In this document: in pieces, positions 53,997 to 64,000 of the stretch
How positions within the stretch are numbered: position 1 is the first letter of the stretch
How the letters are laid out: every line of letters begins with the position of its first letter
Source: Actinomadura sp. HBU206391
GTDB taxonomy: Bacteria; Actinomycetota; Actinomycetes; Streptosporangiales; Streptosporangiaceae
Reading direction: 5' to 3'
Length of the DNA stretch: 64,000 bases
Assembly (NCBI RefSeq): GCF_014323665.1
Contig: NZ_JABVEB010000002.1
Coordinates: 1 to 64,000, forward strand
Made by a program: the position numbers and the translations under genes
Notes under the pieces: model-generated
What the model was told of the DNA's origin: nothing
What the model saw: the letters and a program-made list of their open reading frames with translations, nothing else
Database searches by the model: none

Positions 53997-54578
53997 TCAA
54001 TGCTGCGGGAGCGTGGGAGGGCGTTCGAGGTCGACCAGCTCCACGCCCTGGGCGTCCAGGACGACGTCCCCGGCGAGATGAACGGCGCTCGCCTCGCCGG
54101 TCGCCAGGTCGGTGACCTCGTAGCGCTCCACCGGAAGGGGCGCCAGGTCGGTGTCGTACGTCGTGACGTCGGTGAGCCGCCACCGCTGCGTCACCGTGAG
54201 CGCCGACAGCGCCGGCGCGCTCAGCCGTACCAGCCGTACGTCCGCATGGGAACCCGGCTCCAGTCGCAGAGACCTGGCCACGGCCACCAGGAAACCGGGG
54301 GAGTCACCGAGGAACCCCGCCGCTTCGGCCGAGTGCTCTTCGCCGTACTTTCCGGCGGAACGGACCCACAGCAGTTCCCTGCCGGCCAGCCCGCCGCGGA
54401 TGAGGAGTTCACCGGCGCCGACCTGAACGCGGATCTGCAGCCACCGGCTGTCCACGGTGAGGTCGGTGCGCAGGCCGTCGGAGCGTTCGGAGACATACCG
54501 CCAGCCGCCCACGCCGGGCGCGCACTGGAAGGCCTCCTCGGTCCCGCTCTGCGGGTCGGCATACGTTCCGCGCGGCAC
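53997..54578 (-). CDS. Hypothetical protein, strand-rich
   Basis: I do not recognise a named family. GTG 54578 gives 193 residues beginning with MPRGTYADPQSGTEEAF in initiator form. The middle has alternating strands (GLRTDLTVDSRWLQIRVQVG, RELLWVRSAGKYG), and the end is rich in acidic and hydrophobic residues (YEVTDLATGEASAVHL). There is no signal peptide or membrane helix. It lies 75 bp downstream of the membrane protein at 54654 on the same strand and may share its mRNA. Confidence 0.6.
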   Translation of the reverse strand: MPRGTYADPQSGTEEAFQCAPGVGGWRYVSERSDGLRTDLTVDSRWLQIRVQVGAGELLIRGGLAGRELLWVRSAGKYGEEHSAEAAGFLGDSPGFLVAVARSLRLEPGSHADVRLVRLSAPALSALTVTQRWRLTDVTTYDTDLAPLPVERYEVTDLATGEASAVHLAGDVVLDAQGVELVDLERPPTLPQH

Positions 54579-54653
54579 GTGATCAGCCTTTCAGAGGACG
54601 AGGTCGCCGCGCCATCCGGGGCTCACGGGCAGTGTCGTCGGCGGGCCACGCAC

Positions 54654-56132
54654 CTACTGGCGGCTGACGGCTCGCGTGATGCCCGTGGCGATCGTCGTGG
54701 CGAGGATCCAACCGGCGGCGATCAGGAGATAGGAGAGCCACTGGTACCCGCCGCGTGGGTTGAAGGCCTTCTCCTGGCCGAAGTCGATGATCGGCAGCAG
54801 CAGGTCGAGGGCGTAGAACAGCGCGTTGAAGTCGGGCGTCTCACCAGATTTCATCGGGGCCGGAGGGTGCAGCCCGTACGCGACGGCTCCGGTGAGCAGC
54901 AGGGCGAGCAGCCAGGCCGCCGCCCGCATCGGCCGGAAGCCGTAGCCGACGGTGACGTCCTGCAGGTACCCCCAGATCCTGGCGTACCAGGGCAGGGTCG
55001 TGCGATGACGGCGCTGCTTGGCGAGCTGGACCGTACGGGCTCCGGCGTCGTCGCCCACTTGGCGGTAGGCGGCGGTGAGCTGCTCGTACGCCTGCGGCAC
55101 GTAGCCGTCCTCGTCGCGTTCCAGCAGGTCCAGCCGCCGTCCGGCGGGCAGGTGCGGCGCGAGGACGCCGTGGGCGAGCCCGTCGAGCCTGACCTGGTCG
55201 GGCCACACGTCGGGGGTGGCGTGGAGCAGATCGAACTGGGAGCGGCGCAGGTTCACCGAGCCTTCGATCGGGGCGGCCTCGCGAAGCCAGAACTCCCCGG
55301 CCGTGCAACTGCTCGCGCGCAGTGCCACCCCACCCGGGTTGGACAGCCGCGCGTACGCGAGGTTGAGCTGCCCGGGGATATGGGCGCCTCTGAGGTTGAC
55401 CCTGCCCTCGGCGCGCAGGCGCATCGCGTGCAGATCGGATCCCACGGTGAGGGTCTCGGCGTTCAGCGCGGTGCCGCCGGGATCGCTCAGCTCGCTGTCG
55501 TCGAGGTTCAAAGACCCGGCGATCCTGGCTCCGCTCAACCGGACCTGGCCGTGGACCACCAGCCCGCGGCCGTACAGGTCGTCGCCGACCGTGGCCTGGT
55601 TGAGCTGCAGGGCCGGTTCTCCCCCGTCGCCTCGATCCCGCTGCTCGTCGCCGAGGTGCGCCCGGTCGCAGAAGATCGCGCCGGAGATCTTCGCGCCGCC
55701 GAGCCGTACGTGGCCGGGGATGCGGCAGTCGGTGATCCGCAGGACGCCGCCGATGCGGATGGTCGCGGCGTCGAGCGCGGGAAGGTAGGACTCGCTCAGG
55801 TTGAGCTGGCGTACCTCGGCCCCGTACAGGATCGCCGCGTGGTCGAGATGACAGGCGGTCAGCCGAACGGCGTGGTCGACGGTTCCGTACTGCAGGTTCA
55901 GTGGGCCGGAGATACGCGCGCCGACCAGCCGCAGCGCCGCGATCTCACCGTCGCCGGTGACGCCGCCCAGCAACAGGGGTCTCAGTGCCTCGGCCCGTAC
56001 GGTGCGGTCCGGGCCCCAGCCGCCGCCGTGCGCGGGATCCTCGTCGGTGGACTCCCGGAAGTCGACCACCTCGCCGCGGGGGAACGCCCGCCACACCCGT
56101 CGCTCCGCGGGCGTCAGATCGGCGATCTCCAT
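54654..56132 (-). CDS. Beta-helix repeat protein with C-terminal membrane segments
   Basis: The 492-residue protein begins MEIADLTPAERRVWRAFPRG. Residues about 60-330 are short repeats of the pentapeptide/right-handed beta-helix kind: LVGARISGPLNLQYG, IRIGGVLRITDCRIPG, VRLSGARIAGSLNLDDSE, VNLRGAHIPGQLNLAYARL. A linker with YEQLTAAYRQVGDDAGAR and PWYARIWGYLQDVTVGYGFR follows. Then come two or three membrane helices (AAAWLLALLLTGAVAYGL, LLIAAGWILATTIATGI). Relatives in Streptomyces are sometimes labelled membrane-associated oxidoreductase; no redox motif is visible here. Function unknown. Confidence 0.72.
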   Translation of the reverse strand: MEIADLTPAERRVWRAFPRGEVVDFRESTDEDPAHGGGWGPDRTVRAEALRPLLLGGVTGDGEIAALRLVGARISGPLNLQYGTVDHAVRLTACHLDHAAILYGAEVRQLNLSESYLPALDAATIRIGGVLRITDCRIPGHVRLGGAKISGAIFCDRAHLGDEQRDRGDGGEPALQLNQATVGDDLYGRGLVVHGQVRLSGARIAGSLNLDDSELSDPGGTALNAETLTVGSDLHAMRLRAEGRVNLRGAHIPGQLNLAYARLSNPGGVALRASSCTAGEFWLREAAPIEGSVNLRRSQFDLLHATPDVWPDQVRLDGLAHGVLAPHLPAGRRLDLLERDEDGYVPQAYEQLTAAYRQVGDDAGARTVQLAKQRRHRTTLPWYARIWGYLQDVTVGYGFRPMRAAAWLLALLLTGAVAYGLHPPAPMKSGETPDFNALFYALDLLLPIIDFGQEKAFNPRGGYQWLSYLLIAAGWILATTIATGITRAVSRQ

Positions 56133-56184
56133 CGCGGGACCTTCTCGTGGCCGTCGTCATCCTGTCAATGGGCGGGGACGCGGC

Positions 56185-57483
56185 CTACGAACCGGATCTC
56201 CAGGAGCTGAGGTACTCCTCCTGCGCGGCGCTCAGGACGTCGATCGCGATGTCCATCGAGTCCAGCTTCAGCCGCGCGACCTCGGTGTCGATCTCGGCGG
56301 GCACGCGGTGGACCGTGGGGCCGAGGTCCTGGTGCGACCTCGCCAGCCAGCCGCAGGCCAGTGCCTGGTCGGCGAACGACATGTCCATGACGGCGGCCGG
56401 ATGACCCTCGGCGGCCGCCAGATTGACCAGGCGGCCCTCGGCCAGCAGGACGAGACGGCGGCCGTCGGCGAGGACGTACTCGTCGGTGTGCGGCCGGATG
56501 CCGTGGTGGACCTCGACGGCGAGGTCGGTGAGTCCCCGTACGTCGATCTCGACGTCGAAGTGCCCGGAGTTCGCCAGGATCGCACCGTCCTTCATCACAG
56601 CGAAATGCTCCGGCCGGATCACCTCACGGTTGCCGGTCACGGTGATGAAGACCTCCCCGTGCCGGGCCGCCTCGTCCATCGGCAGCACCCGGTAGCCCTG
56701 CAGCGTCGCGTCGAGCGCCTTGACCGGGTCGATCTCGGTGACCACCACGCGGGCGCCCATTCCCCGGGCCCGCTCGGCGAGGCCCTTGCCGCAGTGACCG
56801 AAGCCGGCGACGACGATCGTCTTCCCGGACAGCAGCGTGTTGGTGGCCCGGATGATGCCGTCCAGTGTGGACTGACCGGTGCCGTACCGGTTGTCGAACA
56901 TGTGGTTGGTGTAGGTGTCGTTCACCGCGACCATCGGGAACCGCAGTACGCCCTCACGGGCCATCTGGTGCAGCCTGATGACCCCGCTGGTGGTCTCCTC
57001 GCACCCGCCCTTCACCGAGCCGAGCAGGTCGGTGCGCTCGGTGTGCAGGGTGTTGACCAGGTCGCAGCCGTCGTCCAGCACCAGATCCGGCTCGATCTCC
57101 AGCGCCTGGTGGATGTGCCGGTAGTAGCCCGCGCGGTCGGTGCCGGCGCGGGCGAAGACCGAGGCTCCGTACTCCTCGACCAGCGCGGCGGCCGTGTCGT
57201 CCTGGGTGGACAGCGGGTTCGAGGCGGCCAGTGAGACCCGCGCGCCGCCGGCCTGCAGGGTGCGGATGAGGTTGGCCGTCTCGGTGGTGACGTGCATGCA
57301 GGCCGCGATCTTGAGCCCGTCCAGCGGCCGATCTTCGGCGAAGCGCGCGCGGATCTGGCGCAGTACCGGCATGGAGCGGTCGGCCCACTCGATGCGACGG
57401 ACCCCCGCGCCCGCCAGCCCGGCGTCCGCGATGTCGTGCGAGCCGTCCGAGTCGCATGTGTCGTACGAGCCCTGCGCACTCAC
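56185..57483 (-). CDS. S-adenosylhomocysteine hydrolase, archaeal/Thermotoga-like short type
   Basis: GTG 57483 gives 432 residues. The substrate half has CMHVTTETANLIRTLQAGGA and LVLDDGCDLVNTLH. The NAD half has AVNDTYTNHMFDNRYGTGQS, then IVVAGFGHCGKGLAERARGMG, and MKDGAILANSGHFDVEI. The FDNRYGTGQS form, the lack of the approximately 40-residue insert and the end YLSSW without KADHYRY are marks of the short archaeal/Thermotoga type. Some of that type prefer S-inosylhomocysteine. The canonical enzyme is encoded directly upstream on the same strand. This copy may act on a different thioether or under other conditions. Confidence 0.85.
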   Translation of the reverse strand: MSAQGSYDTCDSDGSHDIADAGLAGAGVRRIEWADRSMPVLRQIRARFAEDRPLDGLKIAACMHVTTETANLIRTLQAGGARVSLAASNPLSTQDDTAAALVEEYGASVFARAGTDRAGYYRHIHQALEIEPDLVLDDGCDLVNTLHTERTDLLGSVKGGCEETTSGVIRLHQMAREGVLRFPMVAVNDTYTNHMFDNRYGTGQSTLDGIIRATNTLLSGKTIVVAGFGHCGKGLAERARGMGARVVVTEIDPVKALDATLQGYRVLPMDEAARHGEVFITVTGNREVIRPEHFAVMKDGAILANSGHFDVEIDVRGLTDLAVEVHHGIRPHTDEYVLADGRRLVLLAEGRLVNLAAAEGHPAAVMDMSFADQALACGWLARSHQDLGPTVHRVPAEIDTEVARLKLDSMDIAIDVLSAAQEEYLSSWRSGS

Positions 57484-57515
57484 GTCGTCAGCACTCCTCG
57501 CCCCCTATGACCAGC

Positions 57516-57620
57516 CGTGATCATGCAGTTGTTCGCGCCACCGTGAGCGCGTCCAACGCGCGCGCGTGGAGCCCGGCCCCGGGAAGGCGGAAACCCGAGG
57601 GGAACAACTGCATGATCACG
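57516..57620. repeat. 105-bp element bounded by perfect 19-bp inverted repeats
   Basis: CGTGATCATGCAGTTGTTC at 57516-57534 returns as its exact reverse complement at 57602-57620. The 67 bp between are GC-rich and contain no ORF. It fills the whole gap between the two hydrolase genes. The form suits a MITE/REP-like repeat or a large mRNA hairpin. Confidence 0.85.
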
Positions 57621-57632
57621 ACAGGGGAGGGA

Positions 57633-59063
<1,431 letters not shown>

Positions 59064-59202
59064 CGTTCGTGGCTCCTCGATGCGCTTCTTCGGGCTTCGC
59101 CGCGGCCTCGCCGGCGGTGTACGACAGCGAGTCTAGGCAGGGCAACGCGGCGACTGCACGGTCGGCCATGCGTTTCTAACACTGATTTGTCAGAATCATC
59201 CC

Positions 59203-59580
59203 ATGCGTATCACGGAGGCCGCCCGGCGGCTCGGCACCTCACCCCGCATGCTCCGCTACCGCGAGGCTCTCGGGCTGCTGCCCGCCACCCGGGAACGCAC
59301 CGGTCACCGGCGCTTCGGCGAGCCGGAGCTGCGCGCGGTGGCCCTGGGCCTGGCGCTGGAGCAGCGCTATGACATCGGGCCCGCCGAGCTCGCCTTCGGG
59401 CTACGGGTGCTGGCCGAGCCCGACGTGCAGGCTCGCGTCCGAGAGCTCGGAGAGCGTATCGGCCGGCTGTCCGCCCCGCCCGTGCGCGCCCTCGACTTCG
59501 AGAAGGAGAAGGCGCTCCGCCTCCTGCGGCAGCGACCGCTCCCGTCGCAGGCCCTTCGCGGCAGGCCGCCGGCCAGATGA
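59203..59580 (+). CDS. MerR-family transcriptional regulator
   Basis: ATG 59203 begins RITEAARRLGTSPRMLRYRE, the winged-helix start typical of MerR, then RFGEPELRAVALGLALEQRY. The 125-residue protein has a short helical C-terminus (VRELGERIGRLSAPPVRALD) and no effector domain, so a ligand is hard to predict. There is no clear ribosome site; the TTGTCA at about 59177 may be a promoter element. It is divergent from sahH with 139 bp between and could control it. Tandem repeats follow at the stop codon. Confidence 0.8.
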   Translation: MRITEAARRLGTSPRMLRYREALGLLPATRERTGHRRFGEPELRAVALGLALEQRYDIGPAELAFGLRVLAEPDVQARVRELGERIGRLSAPPVRALDFEKEKALRLLRQRPLPSQALRGRPPAR

Positions 59581-59613
59581 GTCGGCCAGATGAGTCGGCC
59601 AGATGAGTCGGCC
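59575..59613. repeat. Three tandem copies of a 13-bp unit at the merR stop
   Basis: AGATGAGTCGGCC is repeated three times exactly, followed by a partial AGAGG. The first copy contains the TGA stop of the MerR gene, so the array is in the 3' untranslated region. Confidence 0.9.
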
Positions 59614-59654
59614 AGAGGAGAGCGGCGGTGGAGGGCGGTGCCGGACCGAATCGG

Positions 59655-60221
59655 TCAGAGCAGAGCGTCGAGATCGACGGTGACCGGGAACGGGTCGTCC
59701 ATTTTGAGAACGACCGAGTGCACGCCCGCGGATTCGTAGGATCGCCCGGTCGGATCGAGTGCATAGGTGTACGCGATCAATGTGGATTCTTCTTGTTCGA
59801 TGCGCCAATAATGCGGAAGTCCCGCTATCGCATATTCGGCCGGTTTATCGATCCGATCGGCGCTCACGCTGACCCTGCTCATGATCTCGGCCGCAAGCAG
59901 TACCTGCGGCGGCCGAATCGGCAGATGGTCGGGATCGCCCCGGAAGACAACAATATCAGGCCGTCTATTATGCAATGGGACATCGGCCAGACGGAGATCT
60001 ACGTCCGTTGTCACCTGCCAGGGGGACGGCGCGGCCTCCTCCAGCGCATTGGCGAGCAGCCTGGCGATCCGATTGTGCCGCGGAGTCGCGGAAGGGTACA
60101 CGATGATGCTCCCGTCGACGATTTCAATGCGTCGGCAGACTTCTTGCGGCATCCGATCGTATTCCTCTGCGGTGACACCTTCCTCGGGAAGTGTCGACAT
60201 CCATTCCGGCAAAGCGGTCAT
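59655..60221 (-). CDS. Uma2-family endonuclease-like protein
   Basis: The 188-residue protein is complete. EGVTAEEYDRMPQEVCRRIE is the start motif, IIVYPSATPRHNRIARLLAN the middle, and NRRPDIVVFRG the strand with the PD acid. VLLAAEIMSRVSVSADRIDK holds the Glu of a PD-(D/E)XK site, with KPAEYAIAGLPHYWRIEQ after it. Such proteins are numerous in filamentous bacteria and their targets are unknown. It lies alone between repeats and the DUF58 operon. A broken relative is at 3890-4085. Confidence 0.85.
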   Translation of the reverse strand: MTALPEWMSTLPEEGVTAEEYDRMPQEVCRRIEIVDGSIIVYPSATPRHNRIARLLANALEEAAPSPWQVTTDVDLRLADVPLHNRRPDIVVFRGDPDHLPIRPPQVLLAAEIMSRVSVSADRIDKPAEYAIAGLPHYWRIEQEESTLIAYTYALDPTGRSYESAGVHSVVLKMDDPFPVTVDLDALL

Positions 60222-60333
60222 TTTTCATCCTCCCGCTTCGACGCAGGCAGGGGTCGGCCATATCACCGAATGTAACCTGACCTAACGGTGTCGCCCGGAT
60301 GACGAATCTTCCGGCCGAGGTGATGTGCGCGGC

Positions 60334-61626
60334 TCAGAGCCGGCCGGCCGCCTTGAGGGCGAGATAGGCGTCGGCCAGCGCGGGGGCGAGGTCGTCCGGG
60401 GGAGCGTCCACGACCTCCACGCCGTACTTGCGGAGCTCGGCGGTGAGCCGCTGCCGCTCGGCGCGGGCCCGTTCGGCCGCCGCCGCGTCGTAGACGGCCG
60501 CCAGATCGCCGCGCGACGCCGCCATCTCGCTCACCCGGGGGTCCGAGACAGCGGCGATCATGAGCAGGTGCCGTGACGTGAGCTGCGGCAGGAGGGGAAG
60601 CAGGCCCTCCTCGATCGCGGCCGTGTTGAGTTCGGTGAGCAGCACGACGAGACAGCGCTGCCGCACCCGGGCCATCAGGGTCGAGACCATGCCGGCGGCG
60701 TCGGACTCGATGAGCTCGGGCTCCAGCGGCGCCATCGCCTGCACCATCGAGGTGAGCAGATCGGTGCGGGAGGTGCCCTCGACCCGCGCCCGCACGCGCC
60801 GGTCATAGGCCAGCAGGTCCACACGGTCGCCGGCCCGCGACGCGAGCGCGCCGAGCAGCAGGGCCGCGTCCATCGAGCAGTCCAGCCGGGGGATGTCGCC
60901 GACCCGTCCGGCGGCCGTACGGCCGGTATCGAGCACCAGGTAGATCCGCCGGTCCCGCTCCGGCCGCCACGTCCGTACGACCACGTCGGCGCGGCGCGCG
61001 GTGGCCCGCCAGTCGATCGACCGCACATCGTCGCCGTCCACGTACTCGCGCAGCGAGTCGAACTCCGTGCCCTGCCCGCGGATGAGCGCGACATGCTGCC
61101 CGGTCAGCTCGCGCAGCCGGGCCAGTTTGGCCGGCAGATGCCGGCGGGACGGGAACGCGGGCAGCACGCGCACGGTCCACGGCGCGGGCCGGGACAACTG
61201 CCGGGCGGCGAGGCCGAGCGGCCCTGTCGACCGCACCGTCACCGTGGCGGCCGAGCGGTCGCCGCGCCGTGTGGGCGTCAGCTTCATGTCGATCCGGCGC
61301 CGTTCGCCGGCGGGGATCGTCAGGTCGGCCGACCGAGGCTCGGCGGCGGCGCTCGGCGGCCAGGCGTCCCGTACCGCGGCCCGCACACGGCGCCGGCCGA
61401 GGTTCTCCAGGGTCAGCGAGACCTTGGCCGTCTCACCAAGCCGGACGTTGGCGTCGCCCGCACGGTGCAGACGCAGACTCCGTACGTTGCCCGCCATGGC
61501 CAGGTCGAAGATCACCCCGGCCAGCAGGACGCCTTCGATGGCGAGCAGCGCCCACCAGCTCGGAACGAAGATCAAGATGATCGCGGCGAGCGCGGCCAGC
61601 AGCCCGAGCCGCCCGGTCAGTGCCAT
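60334..61626 (-). CDS. DUF58-domain protein
   Basis: ATG 61626 gives 430 residues. Two membrane helices start the protein (LGLLAALAAIILIFVPSWW, LLAIEGVLLAGVIFDLAM). An immunoglobulin-like strand domain follows, then the DUF58 signature LREYVDGDDVRSIDWRATAR at about 210. A von Willebrand-like part (IYLVLDTGRTAAGR) comes next. Partner of the MoxR ATPase in the same operon. Such sets act in protein or complex assembly at the membrane in many bacteria; the client here is unknown. Confidence 0.9.
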   Translation of the reverse strand: MALTGRLGLLAALAAIILIFVPSWWALLAIEGVLLAGVIFDLAMAGNVRSLRLHRAGDANVRLGETAKVSLTLENLGRRRVRAAVRDAWPPSAAAEPRSADLTIPAGERRRIDMKLTPTRRGDRSAATVTVRSTGPLGLAARQLSRPAPWTVRVLPAFPSRRHLPAKLARLRELTGQHVALIRGQGTEFDSLREYVDGDDVRSIDWRATARRADVVVRTWRPERDRRIYLVLDTGRTAAGRVGDIPRLDCSMDAALLLGALASRAGDRVDLLAYDRRVRARVEGTSRTDLLTSMVQAMAPLEPELIESDAAGMVSTLMARVRQRCLVVLLTELNTAAIEEGLLPLLPQLTSRHLLMIAAVSDPRVSEMAASRGDLAAVYDAAAAERARAERQRLTAELRKYGVEVVDAPPDDLAPALADAYLALKAAGRL

Positions 61627-61695
61627 GCCGCCCTCCCACCGGCGATCGCGAGGTGACGCGGCGAGTGGTGGACGGGCCTCCGTCTGTTCACGGCG

Positions 61696-62801
<1,106 letters not shown>

Positions 62802-62805
<4 letters not shown>

Positions 62806-64000
62806 GACTGGCGAACCTGCCTTTCCAGGTCATCAAGGAAGTCGGTCAGCCGGACCAACTCGGCGTCGTCCGCTGGTGCAGGACCGTACAGCGCGATGCC
62901 TATGGCCGTCGCGTCCCACGGAGCCCGGCTCACCAGAGCGGCCACCACCTCTTGGGCGAAGGCCGGGTCCTGCGCGCTGCTGCGCGGCAGGCCGAGCATG
63001 GGCACGAGCCGTTCGCGCGCTCCGGCCCGGAGGGCGTCGGCGGCCCGGTCCCTGGCGTGCTGGGCGCGATAGAGCCGGGAGCGGCCCTCCACCGTCTCGG
63101 CGGAGCGTACGACCACGGGCAGCGGCTCGGCGACGACGGGGCCGAGCCGGCGCGACCGCCACAGCGCGGTGATCACCACGGCGATGAGCAGCTGCAGGAC
63201 GGCCAGCTTCACGCCGGCCGGCAGCAGCTCCGTGAACGTCTTCTCCCCGTCGCCGCCGACCGGCGGCAGATTCGGGATGAGCCACACCACCGAGGGCCGC
63301 TCCGCGACGAGGTTCATCCCGAGGGCGGCGTTGCCGTCGTCGGCGAGATGCTGATTCGTCAGCGGGGAGCCGGAGCCGAGCACCGTGACCGTACGGCCGT
63401 TCACGGGCAGCCGGACCAGCCGCGGGAGTCCCTCGGCGGTATAGCACTTCACTGCGGAGGCCGGCGCCTCGTAGGTGTGCGAACCCTGGAACCCGACCTC
63501 ACCCGCCATCGCCGCGGCCGAGAGGTCACAGCGGGGGGTGGCGCGATCTTCGCTACTCTGCGTGGCGAGGCGCACCCCGGGCGCCAGCCGATCGAGGGCG
63601 AGCTGGCGCGGTTCGACCAGCAGCAGGTCGCCGGGTGCGCGGCTCAGCGTGTCGAGGTCGGCCTGCGTCAGCCGCTCGGACCGTACGACGACCAGGGTCG
63701 CGTTCGAGTCGGATCCCATCCGGGCGGCCGCCGACGACGCGTCGCGGGTCACGTTCACCCCGACGCCCCGGTCGCCGAGGATCTGGGCGAGCGCCCGTGT
63801 GCCGCCCTGGCTCGGTGACTCCGGGTCGAGGTACTGGGGCTGAACGGTGGGCCGCAGCGCCGCGAGGATCACCACCAGTGTCAGGAGGGCCAGCGCCGTG
63901 AGCAGCACGTAGCGCGAGGCGCGCCAGCGGCGCCTCGCGACCTCGGCCGCGCTCGCCGGCTCTCCGGCGGCGGGCGCGTCGGCCCTCTCGCCGGCGGCCG
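62802..64000 (-). CDS. DUF4350-domain membrane protein (5' end outside window)
   Basis: The frame stays open to the right edge, reading AAGERADAPAAGEPASAAEV before the first helix RYVLLTALALLTLVVILAAL, so the true start lies beyond 64000. A DUF4350 domain (SPSQGGTRALAQILGDRGV, ATLVVVRSERLTQADLDTL) follows. A second helix (VLQLLIAVVITALWRSRR) comes later, then a cytoplasmic helical end with LVSRAPWDATAIGIALYG. It precedes moxR with a 4-bp overlap. A DUF4129 gene would be expected next, outside the window. Confidence 0.85.

Noticed and set aside
59575-59613. Tandem repeats here and at 21158-21196 as CRISPR or regulator-binding arrays
   Set aside because: The 13-bp units are directly adjacent with no spacers and no cas genes nearby. 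Simple slippage explains them.

Overview
The window is GC-rich actinobacterial chromosome, most likely from the order Streptosporangiales. That placement is an inference from codon use, the protein families present and the gene order. The core runs LCP ligase, glycan cluster, fbiC-fbiB-fbiA, whiB2-type regulator, DUF3499, phosphomannomutase, SIS isomerase and, further on, sahH. As far as I remember, this follows the Rv3267 to Rv3248c segment of Mycobacterium tuberculosis, with extra genes inserted.

Positions 1-5.0 kb are a decaying accessory zone. It holds a group II intron whose maturase gene has lost its RT domain, a serine/threonine kinase N-lobe fragment, a VapBC-like pair whose toxin is frameshifted by an 8-bp tandem duplication, an Rpn-like nuclease, and RelE and Uma2 remnants. 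A lipoprotein gene closes the zone.

Positions 5.1-11.4 kb are the most unusual part. Three consecutive polymorphic-toxin cassettes share a prepilin-like N-terminus, a pretoxin helical stem and a HINT domain. Each ends in a different C-terminal tip and is followed by its own candidate immunity gene or genes. Cassettes 1 and 2 share an indel-free 833-bp segment at a constant offset of 2,141 bp. All three have the same 14-bp element 25-32 bp upstream of the GTG start.

Positions 11.4-19.9 kb encode envelope glycan assembly: an LCP phosphotransferase, one GT2 and two GT4 glycosyltransferases, two SAM methyltransferases and two LPG-synthase/flippase-like membrane proteins. Positions 20.1-26.3 kb hold a DNA glycosylase and the coenzyme F420 genes fbiC, fbiB and fbiA. 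Positions 26.4-38.2 kb hold a Q/Y-rich membrane protein, WhiB, a giant GT2 membrane protein coupled to a DUF5719 protein, a DUF3499 gene, and the coupled set manB, Trm112-like, SIS isomerase and CDF transporter, probably supplying mannose donors.

Positions 38.3-57 kb are mixed: a secreted propeller-like protein, a NarL-type two-component pair, divergent SpoIIM and RDD membrane proteins, an amidohydrolase remnant, a universal stress protein, an M14 carboxypeptidase, a spermidine-synthase-like protein, a TAT-exported metallophosphoesterase, a tRNA-like gene of odd structure and several unrecognised genes. Positions 56.2-59.1 kb carry two S-adenosylhomocysteine hydrolases of different types, with a 105-bp inverted-repeat element between them. 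The window ends with a MerR regulator, an intact Uma2 protein and the DUF58, MoxR and DUF4350 operon, which runs off the right edge.
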